DNA from: Moraxellaceae bacterium
GTDB lineage: Bacteria > Pseudomonadota > Gammaproteobacteria > Pseudomonadales > Moraxellaceae
Length of the DNA stretch: 11,663 bases
Assembly (NCBI GenBank): GCA_030146505.1
Contig: JASLCO010000287.1
Span: 1 to 11,663, forward strand
Direction: 5' to 3'
The notes under the pieces: model-generated
The model's input: only the letters and a program-made list of their open reading frames with translations
Database searches by the model: none
What the model was told of the DNA's origin: nothing
Position numbers and translations under genes: made by a program
Part shown: one piece after another, positions 1-6,113 of the stretch
Layout of the letters: each line of letters starts with the position of its first letter
How positions within the stretch are numbered: the stretch's first letter is position 1

Positions 1-603
1 CTTGTCATAGGCCAGAGCTGCATACAGACCGCTCTGCTCAAAGACCGCCGACAAGGAGTAAGCATTGGCCAGGCGGCTGTCAGCATCCGTACTTTCACCC
101 GGCTGAATCATGGCATTCAGCGTGATAGCGTCGGCCAGCTTGGGGCTGGTGTAGCCAATGACGTTATTCAAGCGGTTATCACCAACGATGCCTACCGACG
201 CCATATCGGTGTAGGTCATATCGTTGAACCGATCCACCATGCCCTGCGAGGTCTTGAGCGGGCTGTCGAAAACACCTACGCGTACGGTACCAAAGTTGCC
301 CTTGAGACCCAGATAACGGTCACGGGCATTAAGGTCAGGAGCCGTACCATCACCCGAAACGCCCCACTCAGCTTTGTAAACCGCACTCAGGCCACCACCC
401 AGTGCTTCTTCACCCATCACACCCAGACGCGAGGAGTTGGAGTTGACTTCCCAATCGTCGTTATTGCCGACGACAGCGGGAGCCGTAGTGCTGACCTTGT
501 CCACAGACAGATTCAACTGACCATAAACAGTGGGAGCAGCCTGGGCCGCCAGCGGCAGCGAGAGAGCAGCACCTACAGCCAGAGCGAGCAGTTTGCGATT
601 CAT
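1..603 (-). CDS. Gram-negative porin (Porin_4-like), 5' part only
   Basis: This is the first 201 codons of an outer-membrane porin; the rest lies beyond the left edge. Residues 1-22 form a clear Sec signal peptide: N-R-K, then a Leu/Ala-rich core, ending A-Q-A before A-P-T-V-Y-G. The mature protein opens with the porin start T-V-Y-G-Q-L-N-L-S and continues with S-S-R-L-G-V and a G-G-G-L-S-A-V-Y-K-A-E-W strand pair, a pattern of trimeric general porins. Later segments R-D-R-Y-L-G-L-K-G-N-F-G-T-V-R-V-G and L-N-N-V-I-G-Y-T-S-P are also typical beta strands of this family. Such proteins allow passive diffusion of small hydrophilic solutes or anions; selectivity cannot be read here. The start is supported by AAGGAG at 613-618, nine bases before the ATG. 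It is probably monocistronic, since a long leader separates it from moeA upstream. Confidence 0.93.
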   Translation of the reverse strand, partial: MNRKLLALAVGAALSLPLAAQAAPTVYGQLNLSVDKVSTTAPAVVGNNDDWEVNSNSSRLGVMGEEALGGGLSAVYKAEWGVSGDGTAPDLNARDRYLGLKGNFGTVRVGVFDSPLKTSQGMVDRFNDMTYTDMASVGIVGDNRLNNVIGYTSPKLADAITLNAMIQPGESTDADSRLANAYSLSAVFEQSGLYAALAYDK

Positions 604-733
604 GCTTGGTATCTCCTTGATACGCACTTTATTGGTTGGGGCTTCGGCCAGGCATTGCTGCCCAAAAAGCCGGCACATGCCTGTGTTCATGCACCGCACT
701 GGCGCGAAAACCTGAAACGGAAGCTACACCCGA

Positions 734-763
734 CTTTAAGAAAAAGCTACAAGCTCATGACAA
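734..763 (-). promoter_or_regulatory. Candidate sigma-70 promoter of the porin gene
   Basis: On the minus strand TTGTCA (763-758) is followed after 18 bases by TTAAAG (739-734), within the most AT-rich part of the intergenic region. The -35 box matches the consensus well and the -10 box only moderately. If used, it gives a leader of about 120 bases. An 8-base direct repeat AAGCTACA flanks the -10 box (721-728 and 744-751). Confidence 0.3.
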
Positions 764-837
764 ATAAGTGAATTATTGATTACAAAGAAAGGAGGGAGAC
801 AAGGCCAACCCGGCGTAAAGAGGTCTCTTCCGGGGGC

Positions 838-859
838 AAAAAAGCGGCTAATTGCAGCC
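838..859 (-). terminator. Weak candidate intrinsic terminator after moeA
   Basis: On the minus strand GGCT (859-856) and AGCC (849-846) form a short stem around a six-base loop. Two bases later comes a run of six T (843-838). The stem is only four base pairs, so termination would be inefficient unless assisted. It lies about 50 bases after the moeA stop codon. Confidence 0.3.
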
Positions 860-906
860 AAATGACAAAACCGTGACCCGCTTTGTGACAGAGAGGACCC
901 CGGGGG

Positions 907-2157
907 TCAAGGCTGGAACAGGCTTGGAAACGGCAGGAAAGACAAAATGGTGCACGGCGTCACCAGCATACCCGCCTCCAGCATGGCCAGGCCATCGCCC
1001 CACAAGGCCGACAGCAAGGCACCGCTGGACTGCTGCGGATGCGGATGCAAGCCGCCCTCCGCCTCGCGCCACTGCACGCGCAGGTATTCGCGGCGGTCAC
1101 CCGCCTTGCGGCGACTGAAAGCAGCCGGCAAGGGAAAAGCCTGCACCTGCACGCACTGCTGGCCCTGCCTGGCCAGCAGGAAAGGGCGGGCCAGCAGGAG
1201 CGCCGTCACCAGTACCGATTGCGGATTGCCGGGCAGGCCGATGAAGTCCATGCCGTGGATTTTTCCCACCGCCACCGGCTTGCCCGGCTTGATGGCGATC
1301 TTCCAGAAATCGAGTTCGCCCTGCGCCTGCAAGGCGGCCTTCACATGGTCTTCCTCGCCCACGGAAACACCACCGGAAGAAAGCAGCACATCCGCCTTTT
1401 GCTCCGCCGCCTGCAGGAAGGCGTTTTCCGTGGCCGCCCGCGAATCTGCCACCCGCCCCAGATCGACAAGCTCGCAGCCCCAGCCCCGCAACAGCGTCGC
1501 CAGCAAGGGGCGGTTGCTGTTGTAGATCATGCCGGACTGCCATTTTTCGCCAGGCTCCAGCAACTCATCCCCCGTGGACAAAAGGGCCACGCGCAAAGGC
1601 TTGAACACCGGCACCTGCGCCAGCCCCAGCGAAGCCAGTACACCCAGTGCCGGCGCCGCCAAACGCGCACCCGCCGACATCACCACACTGCCGGCCGCCA
1701 CATCCTGGCCTGCCGGCCGCACATTGGCACCCGGCTCCGGCACGGCCTTCAGCCTGACCTCGCCTTCGCGGAATTCGCAGTTTTCCTGCATGGCCACGGT
1801 ATCGGCTCCTGCAGGCAGGATGGCGCCCGTGAAAATGCGCGCGGCCGTAGCAGGCTGCAGGGGTAGCGGTGCATGACCGGCGGCAATGCGCTGGCTGAGC
1901 GGAAGCACATGGCTGGCCGGCAGATCGGCATGGCGGAAAGCAATGCCGTCCATGGCGCTGTTGGCCTCGGGCGGCACATTCATGCCCGCCACCACGTCCT
2001 GCGCCAGCACCCGGCCAGCGGCGGCCGCCAGGGCGAGCATTTCCGTATCGCAGGATTTGGACCGCGCCAGCGCCACAAGACGCCGGACCGCTTCATCAAG
2101 GCCCAGCAGCCCCGGCGGGTAGCAGACGTCAGCCACGGGAGTCTTCAACTCAGCCAC
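907..2157 (-). CDS. moeA: Molybdopterin molybdenumtransferase MoeA
   Basis: MoeA inserts molybdate into adenylylated molybdopterin, releasing AMP and giving active molybdenum cofactor in the cytoplasm. Family signatures appear in order: N-S-A-M-D-G (66-71), G-A-I-L-P-A-G-A-D-T-V (111-121), L-S-T-G-D-E-L (193-199), S-S-G-G-V-S-V-G (260-267), K-P-G-K-P (290-294) and G-L-P-G-N-P (307-312). With 416 residues it has the usual length (about 400-420). The open frame extends upstream to 2265, but those codons lie inside moaB and do not look like MoeA. I chose GTG at 2157, which overlaps the moaB stop by eight bases with a weak GAAG upstream; TTG at 2148, GTG at 2136 and GTG at 2169 are alternatives. 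The overlap with moaB suggests translational coupling. The extreme C-terminus is hydrophobic (L-S-F-L-P-F-P-S-L-F) and is not a signature of the family. Confidence 0.93.
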   Translation of the reverse strand: MAELKTPVADVCYPPGLLGLDEAVRRLVALARSKSCDTEMLALAAAAGRVLAQDVVAGMNVPPEANSAMDGIAFRHADLPASHVLPLSQRIAAGHAPLPLQPATAARIFTGAILPAGADTVAMQENCEFREGEVRLKAVPEPGANVRPAGQDVAAGSVVMSAGARLAAPALGVLASLGLAQVPVFKPLRVALLSTGDELLEPGEKWQSGMIYNSNRPLLATLLRGWGCELVDLGRVADSRAATENAFLQAAEQKADVLLSSGGVSVGEEDHVKAALQAQGELDFWKIAIKPGKPVAVGKIHGMDFIGLPGNPQSVLVTALLLARPFLLARQGQQCVQVQAFPLPAAFSRRKAGDRREYLRVQWREAEGGLHPHPQQSSGALLSALWGDGLAMLEAGMLVTPCTILSFLPFPSLFQP

Positions 2158-2689
2158 GAGAATCTTCACAAACGGTTTGCTTGAGATGCGGCACGAAATT
2201 GCAAGGGCGATGCCGGTTGTCCAGTTGCTCACCAATGATCCTGTCCCAGGCGGTGCGGCAGGCATTGGTGGAGCCCGGCACGCAGAAAATCACGGTGTTG
2301 TTGGCAAGGCCCGCCAGCGCGCGTGATTGCAGGGTACTGGTGCCGATTTCCGCCAGGGAAAAATGCCGGAAGACTTCTCCAAAGCCGTCTATCTCCTTGT
2401 CGAAAAGCACAGCCACTGCTTCCGGCGTGGAGTCCCGCCCGGAAAATCCGGTACCGCCGGTGACAATCACCGCCTGCACGGCAGCATCGGCAATCCATGC
2501 CGAAAGCACAGCGCGAATCTGGTAGATGTCATCCTTCACGATGCGCTTTTCATGCAGTTGGTGACCGGCCTCTGCCAGTTTTTCCACCAGCAGCTGGCCG
2601 GAAGTATCACTGCGCGCATCACGGGTATCGGAAACCGTCAGCACGGCGACATTGAGAGCCACGAAGGGCTTGGGGGTGTCTTTGCTCAT
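2150..2689 (-). CDS. moaB: Molybdopterin adenylyltransferase-type protein MoaB (MogA/MoaB family)
   Basis: This 179-residue protein belongs to the MogA/MoaB/Cnx1G family, which activates molybdopterin by adenylylation before MoeA inserts molybdate. Visible motifs are T-V-S-D-T-R-D (18-24), the binding loop T-G-G-T-G-F-S-G-R-D (77-86) followed by S-T-P-E-A, the G-E-V-F-R-H-F-S segment (104-111), E-I-G-T-S-T (114-119), and P-G-S-T-N-A (138-143). The length and the E-V-F-R form fit the MoaB branch. E. coli MoaB lacks activity while MoaB of some other organisms is active, so the catalytic role here rests on family membership and on position directly before moeA. The only reasonable start is the ATG at 2689; no clear Shine-Dalgarno sequence precedes it. 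Upstream lie a hairpin-rich repeat region and the GIY-YIG gene, separating it from moaA. Confidence 0.92.
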   Translation of the reverse strand: MSKDTPKPFVALNVAVLTVSDTRDARSDTSGQLLVEKLAEAGHQLHEKRIVKDDIYQIRAVLSAWIADAAVQAVIVTGGTGFSGRDSTPEAVAVLFDKEIDGFGEVFRHFSLAEIGTSTLQSRALAGLANNTVIFCVPGSTNACRTAWDRIIGEQLDNRHRPCNFVPHLKQTVCEDSRG

Positions 2690-2736
2690 GAAAAAGTACC
2701 AATGCTTTATTCAGAGGAGATTACTCGCTGCGCTCA

Positions 2737-2778
2737 CCCCTTCGGGGCCAGCCTGCGGCTGTTCAATGCCCTTCGGGC
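2737..2778. repeat. Cluster of three small hairpins, two with TTCG apical sequence
   Basis: Three short inverted repeats follow one another: CCCC-TTC-GGGG (2737-2747), CAGCC-TGC-GGCTG (2749-2761) and GCCC-TTC-GGGC (2768-2778). Two of them carry TTCG at the tip on the plus strand, a sequence that makes unusually stable RNA tetraloops. They lie next to the first palindrome doublet, upstream of moaB, and may be part of the same composite repeat. Confidence 0.6.
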
Positions 2779-2782
2779 GTTT

Positions 2783-2853
2783 GTCCCGCTTTCGCAGGAA
2801 TGACATGTCCTGATAAGCAAGGAAACAGCGTCATTCCCGCGAAAGCGGGAATC
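2783..2853. repeat. REPIN-like inverted doublet, downstream side of the GIY-YIG gene
   Basis: Two copies of one palindrome face each other across 25 bases. The right copy (2830-2853) is GTC, then a perfect 8-bp stem ATTCCCGC/GCGGGAAT around GAAA, then CT. The left copy (2783-2804) is the reverse orientation and degenerate: read on the minus strand it is GTCATTCCTGC, GAAA, GCGGGAC, with a G-T wobble in the stem. The right copy ends eight bases from the stop codon of the GIY-YIG gene. There is no T run after the hairpins, so this is not a standard intrinsic terminator. Confidence 0.85.
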
Positions 2854-2861
2854 TTTCGGTA

Positions 2862-3155
2862 TTAACCACAAATATCCGCATACAAATCCCGCCACTCGGG
2901 ATTCATTTTCTCGATCAGCTCGAGCTTCCAGGCTCGGCGCCATCTTTTAAGCTGCTTTTCTCGCCCTATGGCGGACTCAGCCGTTACGGCCTCTTCAAAC
3001 CAGACCAGAGACTTAACATTGTAACGATGACTAAAGCTGCCCCGAAAGGATTGCCGGTGTTGCCAGACTCGCTGACGTAAGTCCGACGTCACCCCCACAT
3101 ACAGCACCCCATCCTTTCGGCTGGCAAGCATGTATACATAAAACTGCTTTTCCAT
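2862..3155 (-). CDS. Small stand-alone GIY-YIG nuclease-family protein
   Basis: This 97-residue protein consists only of a GIY-YIG domain, of the kind in short YhbQ/UPF0213-like proteins. The GIY element is F-Y-V-Y-M-L (5-10) and the YIG element is L-Y-V-G-V-T (18-23). Expected active-site residues follow: R27 in S-D-L-R-Q-R-V, H33, and E66 in I-G-R-E-K-Q-L-K-R-W, then the usual N-P-E-W-R-D-L near the C-terminus. Known family members cut DNA, but the role of these short solo versions is poorly established. The frame is open to 3239, but that extension reads through a palindromic repeat (translating as V-I-P-A-Q-A-G-I). The ATG at 3155 is preferred because AAGGA stands eight bases before it and the domain begins immediately. 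The gene sits inside a molybdenum cofactor gene run with inverted palindrome pairs on both sides, so it is probably a mobile or acquired unit. Confidence 0.85.
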   Translation of the reverse strand: MEKQFYVYMLASRKDGVLYVGVTSDLRQRVWQHRQSFRGSFSHRYNVKSLVWFEEAVTAESAIGREKQLKRWRRAWKLELIEKMNPEWRDLYADICG

Positions 3156-3190
3156 GGCGTTCATCCTTGAAGGCCTGTTTAACATTCTGG

Positions 3191-3259
3191 AGATTCCCGC
3201 TTGCGCGGGAATGACTAGTTCATTATTTGATAACGTCATTCCCGCGGAAGCGGGAATCT
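3191..3259. repeat. REPIN-like inverted doublet, upstream side of the GIY-YIG gene
   Basis: Two palindromes of the same family as those downstream face each other across 19 bases. The left copy (3191-3215) has stem ATTCCCGC/GCGGGAAT with TTGC at the tip, which reads GCAA on the minus strand. The right copy (3235-3259) has the same 8-bp stem with GGAA at the tip. Both stems are perfect. Together with flanking AGA/TCT and GAC/GTC they make a long inverted repeat of about 25 bases per arm, with differences only near the centre of each palindrome. The right copy lies 22 bases downstream of the moaA stop codon. Confidence 0.9.
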
Positions 3260-3281
3260 CTTAAAAAAATCAGAAAAGCCC

Positions 3282-4295
3282 TTACCCCCCCGTCACGCTC
3301 ATGAACCGCACGATCTGCGGCTTTTCCTGCAAGTCAAAATGATGGCGCTCGGGCTTGAGCCGCATGGCAGTGATGATGGCAGTGCGCAGAGTTTCATCAT
3401 CGGCGCCTTCTTCGCGCATGAGCTGGCGCAGGTCCAGGCTGTCTTCATTGCCAAGGCACAGCAGCAAACGCCCTTCCACCGTTACCCGCACACGGTTGCA
3501 ACTGGCGCAGAAATTGTGGCTGTGCGGCGAGATGAAGCCGACGCGGCTGTCGCTGTCGGCAAAGCGGAAATAGCGCGAGGGGCCGCCGGTGCTTTCCGTA
3601 CTGGGCAACAGCGGGAACCTGGCGGCAATGCGCTCACGCAACTCATCGCTGGAAATGAAAACAGCGGCGCGGTCGTGCTCGCTGATCTCACCCAGCGGCA
3701 TTTCCTCGATAAAGCTGATGTCGCAATGCTGGCGTCTTGCAAAATCCACCAGTTCCAGCACTTCGTCGTCGTTGCGGCCGCGCAGGATGACGCTGTTGAT
3801 CTTGGTGCGCCGGAAACCGGCGGCTTGAGCAGCCCTGAGGCCATCCAGCACGGCCGACAGATCGCCCACACGCGTAATGTCACGGAAACGTTCTGCGCGC
3901 AGGCTGTCGAGACTGATATTGAGGCGCTGCACGCCGGCAGACTTGAGATCGGCTGCCACGGCAGAAAGGCGCATGCCATTGGTGGTGAGAGCAAGCTCGC
4001 GCAGACCCGGCAGGCCGGCGATTTCGCGCGCCAGCCAGGGCAGGTTCTGGCGTACCAGCGGCTCGCCGCCGGTGAGGCGGATTTTTTCCACGCCCAGACT
4101 CACGAAAACGCGGGCAATGCGCACCAGCTCCTCAAGCGTCAGCACCTGCCGGCGCGGCAGGAAAGTCATCTCTTCCGCCATGCAATACACGCAACGCAGA
4201 TCGCAACGGTCCGTGACCGACAAGCGCAAATAGCTGATGCGACGCCGGAAGGCATCGACCAGGGCAGGCTGTAGCGGCGGCAGGCTGGTGTTCAT
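3282..4295 (-). CDS. moaA: GTP 3',8-cyclase MoaA (radical SAM)
   Basis: MoaA catalyses the first step of molybdenum cofactor synthesis, the radical cyclisation of GTP to 3',8-cyclo-GTP that MoaC then converts to cyclic pyranopterin monophosphate. The radical SAM cluster motif C-x3-C-x2-C is at C31, C35 and C38 (D-R-C-D-L-R-C-V-Y-C). The SAM-binding T-G-G-E-P is at 75-79. The second, GTP-binding iron-sulfur site is formed by C263, C266 and C280 (C-A-S-C then 13 residues then C). The protein ends in the conserved G-G. With 337 residues it has normal length. The ATG at 4295 gives a usual N-terminus; no strong Shine-Dalgarno is visible, but a three-codon mini-frame (ATG at 4303) stops across this ATG in an ATGA overlap, so re-initiation is possible. 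moaC, moaD and moaE are not nearby. Confidence 0.97.
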   Translation of the reverse strand: MNTSLPPLQPALVDAFRRRISYLRLSVTDRCDLRCVYCMAEEMTFLPRRQVLTLEELVRIARVFVSLGVEKIRLTGGEPLVRQNLPWLAREIAGLPGLRELALTTNGMRLSAVAADLKSAGVQRLNISLDSLRAERFRDITRVGDLSAVLDGLRAAQAAGFRRTKINSVILRGRNDDEVLELVDFARRQHCDISFIEEMPLGEISEHDRAAVFISSDELRERIAARFPLLPSTESTGGPSRYFRFADSDSRVGFISPHSHNFCASCNRVRVTVEGRLLLCLGNEDSLDLRQLMREEGADDETLRTAIITAMRLKPERHHFDLQEKPQIVRFMSVTGG

Positions 4296-4350
4296 GCCGG
4301 CATTGTCAGGAGCCGGGCGACGGGTGGCAATGGCCGGGAAACATCATTCA

Positions 4351-4416
4351 TGCAGGAGGAACTTCAGCCGAGATGGGTGCAGGAGGAAGAGCATCGCGGC
4401 TGAAGCCGCGCCCGCA
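4351..4416. repeat. REP-like inverted doublet of a second family
   Basis: Two related segments lie in inverted orientation across 14 bases between mazG and moaA. The right unit (4391-4416) has a 6-bp stem CGCGGC/GCCGCG around TGAA, giving the CGGCTTCAGCCG core that resembles REP sequences of pseudomonads. The left unit (4351-4376) carries the shared CTTCAGCCGAGATG part but has lost its stem; about 18 of 26 positions match. TGCAGGAGGAA occurs as a direct repeat (4351-4361 and 4378-4388). No REP-associated tyrosine transposase gene is in the window. The rest of the 137-base gap shows nothing else that I can name. Confidence 0.65.
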
Positions 4417-4432
4417 AAGCCGGCACAGAACC

Positions 4433-5263
4433 TCAGGACGCTTTCTCTGCTTGCTTGGCCTCAAGCCAGAGGGCTTCCATCTGCGCCAGGGTGGCGTCGG
4501 CAAAGGGCAAACCCTGCGCTGCCAGGCGATCTTCGATATGGGCAAAGCGGCGCTCGAACTTGATGTTGGCATGCTTCAAGGCCATTTCACTGTCCAGCCG
4601 GAGATGACGGGCTAGGTTGACCACGCAAAAAAGCAGGTCACCCAATTCTTCTTCCTGGGCAGCACGATTGTCACCGGCCACGTCCAGCTCCGCCTCCACC
4701 TCGTCCAGCTCTTCACGGATCTTGGCAATCACCGCACGTGGATCATTCCAGTCAAAACCAACCTTGCTGGCCTTTTTCTGCAATTTCTCGGCCCGCATCA
4801 ATGCCGGCAGGCCGGCGGCAATGCCGTCCAGCACACGCAGGCTTTGCTCATCGCGTGCAGCTTTTTCAGCCTGCTTGATCGCATCCCAGCTGGCCACTAC
4901 CTGCTGACTGGCCATATTGCTGTGCCCACCATCGGGCTGGCCATCCAGGCGGCCACCGGGAAACACGTGCGGATGGCGCCGCAGCATTTTTTCCGCAATG
5001 CCGCGCGCCACATCCTCGAAATCAAAAGCCTGCTGTTCGCTGGCCATCTGCGCATGGAAAACCACCTGCAGCAACAGATCACCCAGTTCTTCTTCCAGAT
5101 TGCGCAAATCATTCCGGGCGATGGCATCGGCCACCTCGTGCGCCTCCTCCAGCGTATAAGGCGCAATGGTGGAAAAATCCTGCTCCAGATCCCAGGGACA
5201 GCCACGTTCGGGATCGCGCAGACGGGCCATGATGCTGAGCAATTGCGAAAGAGCGACGGACAT
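4433..5263 (-). CDS. mazG: Nucleoside triphosphate pyrophosphohydrolase MazG
   Basis: MazG hydrolyses nucleoside triphosphates to monophosphates and pyrophosphate in the cytoplasm. In E. coli it is linked to the stringent response and to clearing unwanted nucleotides. Two MazG domains are visible. The first has C-P-W-D (22-25), then E-E-A-H-E (39-43) and E-E-E-L-G-D (57-62), forming the E-E-x-x-E...E-x-x-D metal site. The second repeats this with E-E-L-D-E (184-188) and E-E-E-L-G-D (204-209). R-R-H-P-H-V-F (95-101) is a further family mark. With 276 residues the length is typical. I chose ATG at 5263, preceded by AGG six bases away; a TTG at 5269 is in frame but less likely. relA lies about 4 kb upstream on the same strand, whereas in many gammaproteobacteria the two genes are close together. 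Confidence 0.95.
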   Translation of the reverse strand: MSVALSQLLSIMARLRDPERGCPWDLEQDFSTIAPYTLEEAHEVADAIARNDLRNLEEELGDLLLQVVFHAQMASEQQAFDFEDVARGIAEKMLRRHPHVFPGGRLDGQPDGGHSNMASQQVVASWDAIKQAEKAARDEQSLRVLDGIAAGLPALMRAEKLQKKASKVGFDWNDPRAVIAKIREELDEVEAELDVAGDNRAAQEEELGDLLFCVVNLARHLRLDSEMALKHANIKFERRFAHIEDRLAAQGLPFADATLAQMEALWLEAKQAEKAS

Positions 5264-5304
5264 GAGCAACCTGTAATCGGGTATGGCGAGGCCGCATGGT
5301 AGCA

Positions 5305-5346
5305 GTCATGTCCGAGTGCCGGAATTTCCCGGCATTCGGACATGAC
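5305..5346. repeat. 18-bp near-perfect inverted repeat between the GST gene and mazG
   Basis: Arms 5305-5322 and 5329-5346 pair over 18 positions with one mismatch, around the six-base loop AATTTC. The arms begin GTCATGTCCGA and end TGCCGG at the loop. No T run follows on either strand at the expected distance for transcription of mazG. It could be a repeat element, an RNA-stabilising stem, or a regulator site. It lies 42 bases before the mazG start. Confidence 0.85.
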
Positions 5347-5371
5347 AAGAAAAATGCCGTGCTTTCGGGGC
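5347..5371 (-). terminator. Weak candidate terminator after the GST-like gene
   Basis: On the minus strand a short stem (CCG/CGG, 5368-5366 with 5359-5357) is followed by five T in a row (5354-5350) and then CTT. The stem is weak. A second imperfect stem lies nearer the stop codon, at about 5379-5409. Together with the large inverted repeat at 5305-5346 this gap contains three stem-loops, which fits the end of one operon before mazG. Confidence 0.25.
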
Positions 5372-5415
5372 GCGTTCACTCCTGCAGGGTCAGAGCCTGC
5401 GTGAGTACGCTGCCG

Positions 5416-6105
5416 TCATATCGCTCCGACCTTTTCCAGCCACACGGCCAGCCGGGCTCGCCGGGCCAGTTCCGGACGCAGGCGCGCACTGGTGCGCCGC
5501 ACCTCCAGCAACTGGCTGCCCACGGCGATGTCGGCAATGCTGATGCCCTCGCCCACGAGCCAGCCCGATGCCGCCAGCACGGTGTCGATCCGGTCCAGGT
5601 GGCGCAGGAATTCGGTCTCCACATCCTCCGGGGCCATGCGGCCCAGGCCCTGGCTGAGCAGTTGCAGGTTCAGGGCGGCCTTGAGTGTCAGCTTCACGGG
5701 CAGGCGCTCCAGGGCCGGGCGGCCCGCGCAGGCCAGGTCCGCGGCCTGCGCAAAGGCATCCGGGTCTTTCACCCGGAAAAACACCTCGAACCAGTAAAGC
5801 ACCTCATCGGACCAGTCTTCCCAGAGTTCGACCTGGGCACGAAAGCCCGGGTCGGCGGGGAACAGGGCCGGCTCGGGCTGGCGCTGGTCGAGATAACGGA
5901 CAATGCGGGTGCTGTCCTGGAGGCGCTGGCCGTCAATATCCAGCACCGGCACCTTGCCCACCTTGCTCAGCCGTCCCACCTTGGCGCCCAGCGCGCCGTT
6001 GTAATCAATCGCGGTAAACGCCAGCCCTTTGTAGCGGAGCGCGCGGGCCACCTTCTGGCAGAAGGGGGAAATCTCCCATTGATGCAGCACGATGGAGTCG
6101 GTCAT
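5416..6105 (-). CDS. Glutathione S-transferase-like protein
   Basis: This is a 229-residue soluble protein with the two-part glutathione transferase fold. The N-terminal thioredoxin-like part shows W-E-I-S-P-F-C-Q-K-V (10-19), where S13 or C16 would be the residue facing glutathione. It then has the cis-proline stretch K-V-P-V-L-D (51-56) and Q-D-S-T-R-I (63-68), which matches the glutathione-binding E/Q-S-x-x-I site. The helical C-terminal part has the S-I-A-D capping motif (189-192). The substrate is unknown; family members conjugate glutathione to electrophiles, open epoxides, or isomerise and dehalogenate. The start at 6105 is supported by GAGG eight bases upstream, overlapping the stop of the SDR gene. 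It is the last gene of a four-gene operon that includes an epoxide-hydrolase-like enzyme, which fits detoxification or catabolism (inference). Confidence 0.85.
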   Translation of the reverse strand: MTDSIVLHQWEISPFCQKVARALRYKGLAFTAIDYNGALGAKVGRLSKVGKVPVLDIDGQRLQDSTRIVRYLDQRQPEPALFPADPGFRAQVELWEDWSDEVLYWFEVFFRVKDPDAFAQAADLACAGRPALERLPVKLTLKAALNLQLLSQGLGRMAPEDVETEFLRHLDRIDTVLAASGWLVGEGISIADIAVGSQLLEVRRTSARLRPELARRARLAVWLEKVGAI

Positions 6106-6113
6106 TTTTTTCC

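Larger units (their letters stand above)
604..906 (-). other. Intergenic leader/promoter region between moeA and the porin
   Basis: This 303-base stretch contains no gene that I can support. Read on the minus strand it runs from the moeA stop codon to the porin start. It holds a weak candidate terminator near 838-859, an imperfect stem-loop at 809-834, an AT-richer segment at 735-785 with a candidate porin promoter, and a leader of roughly 120 bases ending in the porin ribosome binding site. A leader of that length leaves room for post-transcriptional control by a small RNA, which is common for porins, but I see no specific pairing site. Confidence 0.6.

Noticed and set aside
721..751. Direct repeat AAGCTACA flanking the candidate porin -10 box
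   Set aside because: Two eight-base copies 23 bases apart are too little to claim an operator without conservation data.
809..834. Stem-loop CCCGG...CCGGG with inner AAGAG/CTCTT near the moeA end
   Set aside because: On the minus strand the T run comes before this stem rather than after it, and on the plus strand there is no gene to terminate. It may be chance.
2830..2853. Palindrome after the GIY-YIG gene as a rho-independent terminator
   Set aside because: No T run follows the stem on the minus strand, and the same palindrome appears in inverted pairs elsewhere, which fits a dispersed repeat better.
3156..3239. N-terminal extension of the GIY-YIG protein
   Set aside because: It reads through a palindromic repeat (giving V-I-P-A-Q-A-G-I), while AAGGA and the domain start both favour the ATG at 3155.
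3339..4274. Long open frame on the plus strand opposite moaA
   Set aside because: The minus-strand frame is unmistakable MoaA with all its cysteines and the terminal G-G. The opposite frame shows no family motif.
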